Assembly (NCBI GenBank): GCA_019916065.1
Contig: CM034243.1
Location: 26,562,147-26,626,146, forward strand
Length of the DNA: 64,000 nucleotides
Direction: 5' to 3'
Source of the DNA: Vitellaria paradoxa
Taxonomy: Eukaryota; Streptophyta; Magnoliopsida; Ericales; Sapotaceae
In this document: positions 1-11,811 of the stretch, piece after piece
How the letters are laid out: each line of letters starts with the position of its first letter
Numbering within the stretch: the stretch's first letter is position 1
The notes under the pieces: generated by a model
Told to the model about the DNA's origin: nothing
What the model saw: only the letters and a program-made list of their open reading frames with translations
Database searches by the model: none
Translations under genes and position numbers: made by a program

Positions 1-38
1 TGCATGATGATTCCAATAGTTCTCAAAACTTAACAACT

Positions 39-293
39 ATGATTGTGATGATGACAAATGCAATGTTGTTGGAGGAGCAAGTCAACTCGCTGTTAAAGAT
101 TATAGAGAATTTGTGCAAAGTAGTGCAAAAAGTTAACTTGCTGTCACAGATTGTAGAGAATTTGTGTAAGGTGGTGCAAGAACATAATCACCAAATTGAA
201 GTAATAATGAATAAGCTGAACAATGCTAGAGAATCAAGCCAAACTCTTGCTTTTACAAAACCACAAGAAGTGACCAAATCACCTAACAAGTAA
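39..293 (+). pseudogene. N-terminal gag fragment of the Tat-type element
   Basis: An 84-codon open stretch rich in Leu, Val and Gln with a coiled-coil look (LLEEQVNSLLKIIENL...), followed after a stop by a segment that continues the gag register up to the copia insertion at 390. Plant Tat-type gag proteins commonly begin with such a coiled-coil leader before the capsid-like domain. It holds an internal 51-bp tandem duplication. It cannot make a full gag because of its stop and the 8-kb insertion downstream. Confidence 0.55.
81..182 (+). repeat. 51-bp in-frame tandem duplication in gag leader
   Basis: Positions 81-131 and 132-182 are two diverged copies. They encode two 17-residue units that share the core ENLCKVVQ, so the duplication lengthens the coiled coil by whole turns. 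The copies differ at several third positions, so the duplication is not recent. Confidence 0.8.
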
Positions 294-389
294 GAAGAAA
301 CTCCAAAAAGCTTGTCAGTCTCTATTGATGGTTTCATCTTTGTCCATCAATTGAAAGAGTTCATTTTGGGCACCCTCAAAGATAAGAAC

Positions 390-1730
390 TGTTGTCCCAA
401 ATAGCAACACTAGAGGGGGGTGAATAGGGTTGCTTAAAAATTTTGCAAATAAAAATTTCAACCCTAAAACAAATATGTCAAGATGAATATGAAATGCATA
501 AAAAAAAATTATTCAATATTTGTGAATGAAGAGTGAGTGCTAGTGTTTACAATAAATATAAAGAGAATAGAAGAGAAGCAAACACAATTGATTTATAGTG
601 GTTCGACTTCAATGTTTCCTACGTCCACTCCCCCAAGGCCTTCCTTGAGATTTCTCCACTATTCTTTGAAGAGCTTATTGCACACTAGCTTCCCAAGGTG
701 CTAGAAACCTTTCCCAAGTGATTTTATCCCCAAATCACTCACATAAGTCTCTCTCAAAGAAAGTATCTTGTTTTGGTTCTAACACTTGAACCAAAACCAA
801 CAAGAGCTCACCCAACTCTCACAAATTAAAAGGGCTTTAAATTCCCCTTTCTTACAGCAACAATGTTGAGTTTGCTTCCAATGCTGTCTTTCAGATTCAT
901 ATTTTCTGAGATATATTTGTGATCGTTTTTCACGCTCATAACGTTCAAATCTAACATTGCCTCAGAGTAAAGACTTTGTAGATATATAAGTCAGCTATCA
1001 CATGTCAAATTTTGAGCTTCATCTAACGGTTAGATAGTCAGATATGGCTTCTGAACCGAGACCAGCTTCTGATAGCTTTTTCTGACATTCTGAATTTGTG
1101 TTTCTCGTTTAAGCTTCCGTTTCACTAGGATACTTTTAGAATTAGAAGAAACTTAAACTACAAAAGTTGTAGCTTTTTGAGTCTTCTTTTCACACACCAA
1201 AAATCAGAATTTTTAAAGCTGTAGAGTATGAGTTATGTCTCAAAAACTAAGACTAGCTCCAGAATCCAGAATTAAAAACCATTCTGTAATGACTAATATT
1301 CCAACTCACGTTTTGATATCTTAACATCAGATCCACAAAAATTTCCCTTCGGTAAATATGTAGATATAGAAGTCTAGTTTACTATATTAAAATTTCATAA
1401 TAATTGAACCGTTGGATCTTAAGATATCATCTATATACTGACATATGTCTGATTTCTCTGTTTACCCGAGTTAACCTCTAGTTCAAATCTTCATCTTACT
1501 TTGATTTTTATTACTCCCAACTTTGAAATTCCTTTATTCCATCATCCAAATTATGTGAAAATATCTAAAAAATAATATCAATCTCTTCCAACTCTATTAT
1601 CTTGAATCTATCAAATGAATGGTAACATTTCTTACAATGTCTATTTGAAAATTTATTGTGAAAATTTAATTCAATGTTTGTTATCATCAAAATCAATTAT
1701 AAAAATAACTTTATAAACCTTGGGCCAACA
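390..1730 (-). repeat. 3' LTR of the copia element (shortened)
   Basis: 1341 bp, 247 bp shorter than its partner at 6863-8450. The missing block falls near 870 and corresponds to about 7340-7590 of the other LTR; otherwise the two align end to end. Short matches at the junction (gagtttg / gcttcc) suggest a microhomology-type deletion after insertion. Confidence 0.9.
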
Positions 1731-2034
1731 ATCTCCCATTTTTTGATGATGACAAACAATTGATGATTTAAGATAAAATTTTCAAAAGACATAAATCATG
1801 AAAAAATTTTCTATTCATAGAAGTTCAATCAATCATCAATATCTTATCTTTCTCCCCCTTTGACATCATCAAAAATAATATTAGGAGAGAAAAAATTTTT
1901 AAAATTAGTTATAATTCTCCCCCTAAATATATGCATCAATGTCAATGTAAAAAAGATATCATTAGAATATATTTAGCTCCCCCTAAATATATGATAGTAA
2001 AATAAGCATTAATGAGTATATAAGGAAATCAATA
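1731..2034 (-). other. Copia polypurine tract and 3' untranslated region
   Basis: Immediately inside the 3' LTR the - strand reads AAAAAATGGGAGAT (1731-1744), a plausible polypurine tract that primes plus-strand synthesis. The rest, up to the RNase H stop, is non-coding and holds repeated CTCCCCCTAAATATATG motifs near 1917 and 1976. Confidence 0.75.
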
Positions 2035-2304
2035 TCATATTGGATTAGACATACCAAGCTCTCTACGAATATAACAAAATCTATCCTTATTCAATGGCTT
2101 AGTAAAAATATTGGCTAGTTGATTTTCTGTTCCAATAAATTCAAGAATAATATCACCTTTTTGAACATGATCTCTAAGAAAGTGGTGTCTAATTTCAATG
2201 TGTTTGGTCCTCGAATGTTGAATGGGATTCTTTGATAAATTAATAGCACTAGTATTATCACAATTAATTGGAATATGATCAAAGTAGAGTCCAAAATCTT
2301 CCAA
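2035..2304 (-). pseudogene. Copia RNase H, C-terminal part
   Basis: An 89-codon piece with the copia RNase H ending: a DNTSAINLSKNP block, then SRTKHIEIRHHFLRDHV and the tail NIFTKPL. It continues in the same frame as the RT piece upstream; an ochre stop at 2308-2310 separates them. The family normally has Gln here, so a CAA-to-TAA change explains the break. Confidence 0.85.
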
Positions 2305-2307
2305 TTG

Positions 2308-3282
2308 TTATTTCATCCATAAAATTTGTGCACAACAACTTCCAGCTGCGATATACTCGGCTTCCGCAGTAGATAATGCTACGGAATTTTGCTTCTTGCT
2401 AAACCATGATATAAGTGAATGACTTAGAAATTGACAAGTTCCACTAGTACTTTTTCTATCAACCTTGCATCCCGCAAAGTCCGCATCGGAGTAACAAATA
2501 AGGTCAAAAGCAATATTCCTAGGATAAAATAATCCTAAATTAGGTGTTCCTAATAAATATCTAAGAATACATTTAACGGCAATAACATGAGATTCCTTAG
2601 GGCATGATTGAAATTTAGCGCACATGCATACACTAAACATAATATCAGGTCTACTTGCCGTTAAGTATAAGAGTGAGCCAATCATACCTCTATAAAGTTT
2701 TTCATCAACTTTCTTACCATTTTCATCCTTGTCAAGTTTGGTTGAAGGACTCATAGGAGTCCCAATAGGCTTTGCATTTTCCATTCCAAACCTCTTGAGT
2801 AGATCTTTTGTGTACTTGGCTTGGTTTATGAAGATGCCTTCCTTAGTTTGCTTAATTTGAAATCCAAGAAAATAATTTAGCTCTCCCATCATACTCATTT
2901 CAAATTCACCTTGCATGCTCTTAGCAAATTCTTGACAAAGAGAGTCATTAGTAGCACCAAATATAATATCATCCACATATATTTGAATAATAAGCATATC
3001 ATGATTTTTGGTTTTAATAAAAAAAGTAGTGTCAATTTGTCCTCTAGTAAAACCATTTTCAATCAAAAATTTACTTAATCTTTCATACCAAGATCTTGGA
3101 GCTTGTTTTAAACCATATAAAGCCTTTTTTAATTTATAAACATGATTTGGGAATTCATAATTTTCAAAATCGGGAGGTTGTTCAACATAAACTTCTTCTG
3201 AAATGTATCCATTTAGAAAAGCACTTTTAACATCCATTTGATAAAGTTTGAAATTTCTAAAACATGCAATTGCAAGTAACAT
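2308..3282 (-). pseudogene. Copia reverse transcriptase and start of RNase H
   Basis: 324 codons opening in the RT fingers (QMDVKSAFLNG), then LKKALYGLKQAPRSWY and the catalytic YVDD box (IYVDDIIFGA). It ends in the RNase H motif STAEAEYIAA. The domain would copy element RNA into DNA in virus-like particles. It is cut from the integrase part by an amber stop at 3355-3357 and from the rest of RNase H by a stop at 2308-2310, both in frame, so only about five readthrough or splice events away from a continuous polyprotein, but not functional as it stands. Confidence 0.9.
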
Positions 3283-3354
3283 TCTAATTGCTTCTAATCT
3301 AGCTACCGGAGCAAAAGTTTCATCAAAATCAATTCCTTCTTCTTGATTAAAACC

Positions 3355-5139
3355 CTAGGCAGCCAATCGAGCTTTATTTCTAATAACTATCCCGGATTCA
3401 TCCATTTTATTTCTAAAAATCCATTTTGTTCCAATCACGGGATGATCATTAGATCTTGGGACTAAATCCCAAACTTGATTTCTTTCAAATTGATTAAGCT
3501 CTTCTTGCATAGCTAAAATCCAACTTTCATCATTCTTGGCTTCTTGAAAACATTTAGGCTCAATTTGAGAAAGAAAAGCTAGATTATTACAAATATTTCT
3601 AAGAGATGAACGAGTAGTTATACCTTTGGATGGATCACCAATGATTAAATCCTTAGGGTGATTGTGAGTGTATCTCCATTCTTTTGGTAAGTCTTCTTTA
3701 TTGTTCTTGAACTCATCAAGCTTTGGAGCATTTTCAATGGCTAATGGTTCTTCTTTATCTTCATTCGTTGACTTTACTTCTCGCTCTTGGATAGTGATGC
3801 TTTTCATTCTTTGTTCTAATCTTATTTCATCATCATTTTCAATATTCTTGGAAGAAAATGTGTTAGATTCATCAAATGCAACATGAATATATTCTTCTAC
3901 AACTAAAGTTCTTTTATTATATACTCTAGAAGTAGAATATCCAAGAAATATTGCTTCATCCGATTTAGCATCAAATTTTCCCAAATTGTCTTTGTTATTA
4001 TTCAAAACAAAACATTTACAACCAAATGCATGAAAATAGCCAATATTAGGCTTTCTTCCATTCCATAGCTCATATGGAGTTTTTTTTTTTATAATGGGTC
4101 TAATCATTACTCGGTTTACAATATGGCAAGCGGTGTTAACCGCCTCGGCCCAAAAGTACTTTGGTAGATTATTTTCACAAAGCATAGTTCTAGCTATTTC
4201 TACAAGAGTCCTATTCTTCCTCTTAACTACACCATTTTGTTGAGGAGTTCTAGGAGCCGAGAAATTATGATCTATTCCATGTTCATCACAATATTTTTCA
4301 AAAGAAGAATTTTCAAGTTCTCTACCATGGTCACTTCTAATTGAAGAAATAAGAAATCCCTTTTCATTTTGAAGTTTCCGACAAAGTTTTGTAAAAGCAT
4401 AGAAAGCTTCATCCTTATGAGCTAAGAATGCCGCCCATGTAAATCTAGAGTAATCATCAACAACCACAAGTGCATATGATTTTCCACCAAGACTTAAAGT
4501 CCTAGTAGGGCCAAATAGATCCATGTGTAGTAGTTGTAATGGCCTAGAAATTGAAACTATATTTTTAGATTTGAAAAATGTTTTAACTTGTTTTTCAAAT
4601 TGACATGCATCACATAATTTGTCTTTTTCAAATTTAATATTAGGTAAACCAACAACTAAGTCTTTTTTGGAAAGTTTTGAAATTAAATCCATGCTAGCAT
4701 GTCCAAGTCTTCTATGCCATAACCAACTATTATCACTCATTACCGAAAAACATTTGACATCATTCAAGGATAAATCATTTAGATGAACAACATACACATT
4801 TTCATGTCTATGCCCTACAAATAATGTCTTATGGTCATTAATGTTCTCTATGATGCAATGGGAATGATCAAATATAACACGATTATCTTTATCACATAAT
4901 TGACTAATACTAAGCAAATTATGTTTTAAACCTTCAACTAATAATACATTTTCAATAGTAGGGAATGGAGGTTTACCAATGTTACCTATACCAATAATTC
5001 TTCCTTTGCTATTGTCTCCAAAAGTGACAAATCCTCCATTTTTAGAAGATAAAAAAGTGAATATGGTTGCATCACCCGTCATATGCCTTGAGCAAGCACT
5101 ATCAAGGAACCACCTTTCACTCTTTGATTTAGATTTCAA
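3355..5139 (-). pseudogene. Copia protease-integrase region
   Basis: 594 codons. The protease motif reads [14 protein letters not shown] near residues 10-23, with Ala where active copia proteases have Gly after Asp-Ser. Next come the zinc-binding pre-integrase block (WLWHRRLGHAS ... CDACQ) and the integrase core: MDLFGP with the first Asp, IRSDHG with the second, and PQQNGVVKRKNRTL, where the expected catalytic Glu is Lys (codon 4222-4224). The stretch ends in frame at an amber stop, 3355-3357. Both active-site changes and the stop would disable it. No ATG is needed because this is an internal part of a polyprotein. Confidence 0.9.
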
Positions 5140-5179
5140 GCAAACCTACAAGAGAAAATCAACCATTGACTTTTGGTAC

Positions 5180-5458
5180 TCAAATTTTCTTGGGTCCTTG
5201 AAGGTTAGACATATCATCATTTAAATTCATTTTCTTCTTTGGAACCCACATCATTTTGGGTCTACTATAAGTCTTTCTCCTATAAGGGCATGAATGAATA
5301 ATATGTCCTATATTATTGCAATAATGACAAGTAGAATGATGATTACTAGAAGATGTTTTCCAAAACAAATCCTTATAAAATTTTTGCTTTTTAGATGGAT
5401 TAAAACCAATTCCACTTTTATTAAAAACACATCTTTGCCTACCAAGAATCATATCCAA
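5180..5458 (-). pseudogene. Copia gag C-terminus / second zinc-knuckle segment
   Basis: A 92-codon piece in a different frame from gag and protease. It carries a CCHC zinc knuckle (CHYCNNIGHIIHSC) that binds element RNA, and ends GPKKI then TGA (5180-5182), probably from a TGG codon. Frameshifts near 5485 and between 5140 and 5180 link it to its neighbours, so the original polyprotein ran continuously through it. Confidence 0.8.
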
Positions 5459-6807
5459 GTTTTCATTTCCTTTAACAACTTTGCAAGAGATTTTGTTAAA
5501 TCCTCTACTTGATTTTTTAAGGTTTCATTTTTGTTTTGGAGCTCATTTGGAATCAAGGTTTTAGTTTCAAGCTCCTTTTTTAAAAATTCATTTTCTTTCT
5601 TTAATGCATCATTTTCTTGAGAAAGAGAAGAGACCAACTTTTTTAGAGAAACATTCTTTGAAGCAATTTTCTTAAGTTCGTGATGTAAATCTTCAAAAGC
5701 ATTTAAAAGTTCATCATAAGTAAATTGATTAGAAGATTCACATACCTCATTCTCTTCTTCTTGAGCCATAAAACAAATGTTTGCAATTTCTTCTCCATGT
5801 GACTCATTATCGGAGGAACTATCATCGCTATCTCCCCATGTTGCCACCATTGCATTCTTTTTGTCCTTTTTATAACTCTTTTTGAGTTGAGGACATTCGA
5901 GCTTGATATGGCCGGGCTTTTTGCATTCATAGCAAATGATAATATCTTTCTTACTTGAGTCTCCTTTGATTGTCTCCTTCTTGTGGAATTTTCTTCCACC
6001 TTGCTTCTTTTTGTTCATGTATTTCTTGAATTTTCGAGTGATCATAGCAATGTCTTCATCATCTTCATCACTTGATTCATCCACATTTTTATCATTAAAT
6101 TTGGACTTGAAGGCAATTCCTTTCTTCTTTTTGGAGTCTTCTTCCTCATTAGCTTTTAAAGTAATCTCATGGGTCATAAGAGAACCTAAGAGTTCATCTA
6201 AACTCAATCTCGTGAGATCTTTTGCTTCTTGGATGGCCGTCACCTTTGGTTCCCATCCCTTTGGCAAAGACCTAAGAATTTTTCTCACCATTTCAACATT
6301 AGTATAGATTTTACCAAGAGATTTCAAACTATTTATAATATCGGTAAATCTAGTAAACATTTCCGAAATAGATTCATCCGGTTTCATTTTAAACAATTCA
6401 TAATGATGAACAAGCATACTAATTTTAGACTCTTTAACTTGATTAGTACCTTCATGAGTGACTTCTAATTTATCCCAAATTTCTTTAGCGGTTTCACATG
6501 TAGAAATTCTATTAAACTCATTATGGTCAAGTGCACAATATAACATGTTCATAGCTTTGGCATTTAATTGAATTTTAGCTTTATCGGCTTCGGTCCATTC
6601 ACTTTCCTCCTTGGGAACAATCCTATTATCTACGGTTTTAGAAAGAACATAAGGTCCATTAGATATGATTTTCCATGACTCATAATCAATGGCTTGAACA
6701 TAGATTCTCATTCTAGCCTTCCAATAATTATAGCTTGTTCCATTGAACAAAGGAGGTCGGTGGGTCGATTGGCCTTCAAAAGTGGAGGCGCCAAAAGATG
6801 TTGCCAT
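5449..6807 (-). pseudogene. Copia gag (nucleocapsid precursor)
   Basis: 452 codons from an ATG at 6805-6807, 43 bases downstream of the PBS. The N-terminal half is the copia gag fold (FNGTSYNYWKARMRIYVQ; SEMFTRFTDIINSL). A first CCHC knuckle (CYECKKPGHIKLEC) lies near residues 290-303, followed by an acidic serine-rich stretch and a coiled coil (SLSQENDALKKENEFLKKEL). The frame is lost near its end (about 5485), where one base appears to be missing. On its own the gag shell domain is still open. Confidence 0.88.
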
Positions 6808-6849
6808 GATCTTAACTCTTTGACGGTTAAGTCAAAATAAGAGCCCTTA

Positions 6850-6860
6850 CTCTGATACCA
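6850..6860 (-). other. Copia primer binding site (initiator tRNA-Met)
   Basis: The - strand reads TGGTATCAGAG, complementary to the 3' end of plant initiator tRNA-Met, two bases inside the 5' LTR. It primes minus-strand DNA synthesis. Confidence 0.9.
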
Positions 6861-6862
6861 AT

Positions 6863-8450
6863 TGTTGTCCCAAATAGCAACACTAGAGGGGGGTGAATAG
6901 GGTTGCTTAAAAATTTTGCAAATAAAAATTTCAACTCTAAAACAAATATGTCAAGATGAATATGAAATGCACCAAAAAAAATTATTCAATATTTGTGAAT
7001 GAAGAATGAGTGCTAGTGTTTGCAATAAATATAAAGAGAATAGAAGAGAAGCAAATACAATCGATTTATAGTGGTTCGGCTTCAATGTTTCCTACGTCCA
7101 CTCCCCCAAGGCCTTCCTTGAGATTTCTCCACTATTCTTTGAAGAGCTTATTACACACTAGCTTCCCAAGGTGCTAGAAACCTTTCCCAAGTGATTTTAT
7201 CCCCAAATCACTCACATAAGTCTCTCCCAAAGAAAGTATCTTGTTTTGGTTCTAACACTTGTACCAAAACCAACAAGAGTTCACCCAACTCCCACAAATT
7301 AAAAGGGCTTTAAATTTCCCTTTCTTACAGCAACAATGATGAGTTTGAAACTCAATCAAATCAAAAAGAAACTCTCACAAGTTGAATACGAAAGATGAAG
7401 CACAAGTGTGGGAAGAAATCACTCTATGTTTGCAAAGTTATGCAATTTCTTGTATCTCTTTGTAAGCACTTCTTTCTTGCCTTATTCCTCTTCTTGAATC
7501 TGAGTTTGAGGCTCTATTTATTGATGAAAATCTGCAAATGGCTGTTACTAAGTGAAAAGACACTTTTGCCCTTGAAAGAAATTGAATTTACTTGCTTCCA
7601 ATGCTGTCTTTCAGATTCATATTTTCTGAGATATATTTGTGATCATTTTTCACGCTCATAACGTTCAAATCTGACATTGCCTCAGAGTAAAGACTTTGTA
7701 GATATATAAGTCAGCTATCACATGTCAAATTTTGAGCTTCATCTAACGGTTAGATAGTCAGATATGGCTTCTGAACCGAGACCAGCTTCTGATAGCTTTT
7801 TCTGACATTCTGAATCTGTGTTTCCCGTTTAAGCTTCCGTTTCACTTGGATACCTTTAGAATTAGAAGAAACTTAAACTACAAAAGTTGTAGCTTTTTGA
7901 GTCTTCTTTTCACACACCAAAAATCAGATTTTTTAAAGCTGTAGAGCATGAGTTATGTCTCAAAAACTAAGACTAGCTCCAGAATCCAGAATTAAAAACC
8001 ATTCTGTAATGACTAATATTCCAACTCACGTTTTGATATCTTAACGTCAGATCCACAAAAATTTCCCTTCGGTAAATATGTAAATATAGAAGTCTAGTTT
8101 ACTATATTAAAATTTCATAATAATTGAACCGTTGGATCTTAAGATATCATCTATATACTGACATATATCTGATTTCTCTGTTTACCCGAGTTAACCTCTA
8201 GTTCAAATCTTCATCTTACTTTGATTTTTATTACTCCCAATTTTGAAATTCCTTTATTCCATCATCCAAATTATGTGAAAATATCTAAAAAATAATATCA
8301 ATCTCTTCCAACTCTATTATCTTGAATCTATCAAATGAATGGTAACATTTCTTACAATGTCTATTTGAAAATTTATTGTGAAAATTTAATTCAATGTTTG
8401 TTATCATCAAAATCAATTATAAAACTAACTTTATAAATCTTGGGCCAACA
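6863..8450 (-). repeat. 5' LTR of the copia element (full length)
   Basis: 1588 bp, TGTTG...CAACA on either strand. It contains the block of about 247 bp missing from the other LTR, so it is the better guide to the ancestral LTR. As 5' LTR on the - strand it would hold the element promoter; I could not place a TATA box with confidence. Confidence 0.92.
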
Positions 8451-8455
8451 AGAAC

Positions 8456-9760
8456 GATGAAAACCTAAAATCTTCTATCACGTACGCCAAGCCTTACACC
8501 CGTCGTATTGATCAACTGAAGATGCCTGTTGATTACCAACCCCCAAAATTCCAACAATTTGACAGCAAAAGAAATTCAAAGTAGTATGTTGCTCACTTTG
8601 TGAAAACCTACAGTAATGCTGTAACTAATGGAGATCTTCTGGTCAAGTAGTTCGTTTGAACTCTCAAAGGTAATGCATTTAATTGGTGTTGCGATCTAGA
8701 CACTAGCACCATTGATAGCTAAAATCAGTTAGAGTAAGAATTTGTTAACAGATTCTACAATACCTGTTGTACGGTGAGTATGATCAAGCTCACCAACTCT
8801 CACTAGTGAAAAGAAGAACCCGTCATCGATTTTATTAACAGATGAAGAAATTTGAGCCTCAATTGTAAGGATAGGCTATCTATAGCTTCGAAAATTGAGA
8901 TGTGCATTTAGGGCATGCACTGGGGGCTTTATTACATCCTTCAAGGCATAAAGCCTAAAACCTTTGAAAAATTGGTTAGCCCATGACATGACACTCAGCA
9001 TTGTAGCAAGCAGTAATCAAGGATTGTCAATTTAAGAGTTTCAGAAAAGAAGAAGCAAGCTAGAAAATAGCCGTAAAAATGGCAAGACTTTCTGCAAAAC
9101 ATCTAGCAAAGAATCCATATTCATTTCCACTGTACCAGTAAGAATTTCCACTACACTAGTGAAAATTTCTACATCAGCTAGAACTCCAGCCAAACCTAAG
9201 AAGAAAGAAATGGAGAAGGTCGAATCCACTAAAGGAAGAAGATGGAAAAGGCTTACGCTTGAAGAAATAAAAGCAAAGGAATATCCATTTCTTGATTTTG
9301 AAGTTCCTCGAATGCTCGAGGATTTGTTAAAGCTAAAGCCCATGGTGCTTCTAGAGATTAAATGCCCTAAGAAAGCTAATAAAGTTAATTATCTAAATTA
9401 TTGCAAGTATCATCAGTTAATCAGCCATTCTATCAGCAATGCTTCATTTTTAAAGAAAATATTTTGCAACTGGTAACTCAAGGAAAGATCCTCCTAGAAA
9501 AAGAAAAGAAGATAGCGGCCACCAACCAAAATGCTGTTGTAATTAGAGCTATTGATCCTACACTTTAAAGTTCAATTTCCAAGTTTGAAGTTCAATTTAA
9601 ATCGTTAGATCAATAGAAATATCCATATATCAACTTGGATTTTCTGCACAACCAATGACAAGTAAGAATACAAGTAAGAATATTGTAGAAGAAACAATTG
9701 ATTTGGCTGACGAATGATGGACTCTTATTACTCACAAGAGAAAGAACAAGTCAAAGTCAC
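8456..9760 (+). pseudogene. Tat-type gag, remainder
   Basis: Continues gag after the copia element. The segment beginning KMPVDYQPPKFQQFDSK (from about 8520) and the capsid-like block that follows match plant Tat/Athila-type gag, with in-frame stops near 8583, 8650 and 8720 where Gln, Arg or Trp are normal. A 105-codon piece (9159-9476) carries LTLEEIKAKEYPFLDFEVP and the CKYHQLISH motif, part of a zinc-binding site that has lost its last Cys by frameshift. Confidence 0.65.
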
Positions 9761-10029
9761 ACTATCCTCAAATAATCTGCTACAAATAGACGTTCACAAG
9801 GACTAACAAAAAGAAGCAGTAAAGGAAGAAGAAAGTCTAAAATGCAGTATCAACTATAATAGTTGAGACTTCTGTTCAACCACAACATACTCCCATCACT
9901 TTAGGGGAGTTCCTTCCAAAAGCTTGGTAGAAAGCTAATTGATATGATCTTGAGACTATTGAATGCCATGTCGTGAATGTAAAAAAACTAGTTGAAGAAA
10001 GAGTTGAATCATCTTTAGCACCCACGAAA

Positions 10030-11811
10030 ACACTAGAGGAACTTAACTTCGAAACTTGTCACGATACATTCATTGCTTGTATGAAGAGACATTTATTGTT
10101 GGTGTGAAGAATCTAACTTTCTCATACCAAAATCTTCTGCTTGGTTCAGCACCACATAATCACCCTCTTTTCATCTCTGGCTATACACGTGAACAAAGAT
10201 TGAATAGAATATTTGTTGATGGTGGATCAGTAGTCAACATTCTATTTCTTCGCGTGATGAAAGAATTAGGCATTAGTATGGATGAATTGTTATATAGTTG
10301 CTTAATGATTCAAGGCTTTAATCAAAAGGGACAAAGAGCGATTGGAGTAATCTGTCTCAACTTGCTTATTGACAATATGACATCGACTGCATTATTCTAC
10401 ATGATTGATGTCAGCATTTCGTACAATATGCTATTGGGATGACCTTGGATCCATGAGAATGGTGTGGTTCTTTCTACTCTCCATTAGTGTCTCAAGTACT
10501 ATCGTGATAATGAAATCAAAAGAATTATAGCCGATGGAAAGCCATTTACCAAAGCTGAATCACACTTTGCTGATGCTAAGTTCTATTTGGCACACATTGT
10601 GGTGGAAGAACTACAACCAGTTAGTACCTCATCAATATACAAGTTGCAACGAGGTGATAATCCATCAAATGAAAAGAATAACATTATTGCTAATCACAAT
10701 CTTGTCGAAAGTTCTGATGATAAAAATTAGGAAACAAGGGTTAAGAAGACAATTACACACAAAGGCTCGAAGAGTTAATGATCAAGCCTTGAATAGAGTA
10801 ACTCTCCCTATCAACAACATCAATCAAAGATGACTATGCCAACCATAGGATTTGTTCGATCAACACAAAGTCCTAAAGCAGAGCATGGTGACCTACCTTC
10901 AACACACACAAATGAGGGTTTTGATCCAAATGCATATAAACTCCTTGCAAAAGCTAGATATAATTCAAAGGAATCTTCCATCTTAGGAAAACTACCACCA
11001 AAAGCTGATGAAAAATGTGCATGGATTGAACTCAAATCAAAAGATGCTAAGGCAAAATGGATGTGTTGTGCAGAATTCTTGGTTAGGCCTTGGTTTTACT
11101 CCATCTGCTTCGGCACGTATCATCATAAAGAAATCAACCAATTACATTACTGCCAAGAAAGAAGAATCACTAATCAAGCTTTTTGTCTTTGATCATTTAG
11201 AAGATGTAAATCCATAGACTTCAAATTTTGATGCAAATCCACAAACGTCAACTTATATTTGCTTAGAAAAAACAAATCCAAGAGTATCAATCTTTGATCA
11301 CTTGTTAAAAGGTTCAATCTTTGACCGATTAAGGGCAAGAAAGTCGGCATCAAATGAAGTCGTCACATCTACAGCACTTTGAAAATCTATCAAAAATAGG
11401 TTGAGAATTGCTAAGAAGACTATTGAGAAGAAAGAAAAGATCAATGCCATTTTAGTAGATCCCAAATATCTCAAAAGTAAAATACCACGTCGAAGAAAAA
11501 TCAACTATTTTAGTAGTGATAGTTGAAGAAGGATTGAAGGTAAATCGACAAACAGTGGTAGTCATAAGATCCTTCGCTGGGACATCAAATACCATCTCTG
11601 ATGGAGAAAATATTAAATTCTCATTTTACATTAGGGCAAGTGATGGAGATATTCAAGAGGAAGAAGAAAAAGCTGAAGATGCTTCGCCAAAACTTGAAGA
11701 ACGTGTTAAGTCCACTATTGATGACTTAAAAGAAATCAACCTTAGTACTCTAGAAGACTCTCGACCAATTTATATCAGTGCTCTTTTTAATCCTAAGGAA
11801 GAAAAAGGCTT
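10030..11811 (+). pseudogene. Tat-type protease and protease-RT spacer
   Basis: 128 open codons at 10056-10442 contain the aspartic protease motif FVDGGSVVNILF, then a frame stop just before a PWIHENGVV block typical of this family. Downstream pieces (10830-11190, with GFDPNAYKLLAKARYNSKE; 11516-11818) match the poorly conserved spacer that joins protease to RT in Tat elements. At least four breaks interrupt it. Confidence 0.6.

Larger units (their letters stand above)
390..8450 (-). mobile_element. Complete but inactivated Ty1/copia retrotransposon
   Basis: LTRs at 390-1730 and 6863-8450 start TGTTG and end CAACA, flanked by the 5-bp target duplication AGAAC. The element reads on the - strand: PBS at 6850-6860, gag, protease, integrase, RT, RNase H, then a polypurine tract beside 1730. 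The order integrase before RT defines Ty1/copia. By eye the LTRs differ at about 28 sites over the shared 1340 bp (about 2%), mostly transitions, so the insertion is fairly young yet the polyprotein is already dead. The LTR start, gag style and the CTCCCCCTTTGACATCATC motif near 1850 resemble SIRE/Tork-type elements; the lineage is not resolved. Confidence 0.93.

Noticed and set aside
2035..6807. Five separate genes on the - strand
   Set aside because: They are pieces of one copia polyprotein split by stops and frameshifts.
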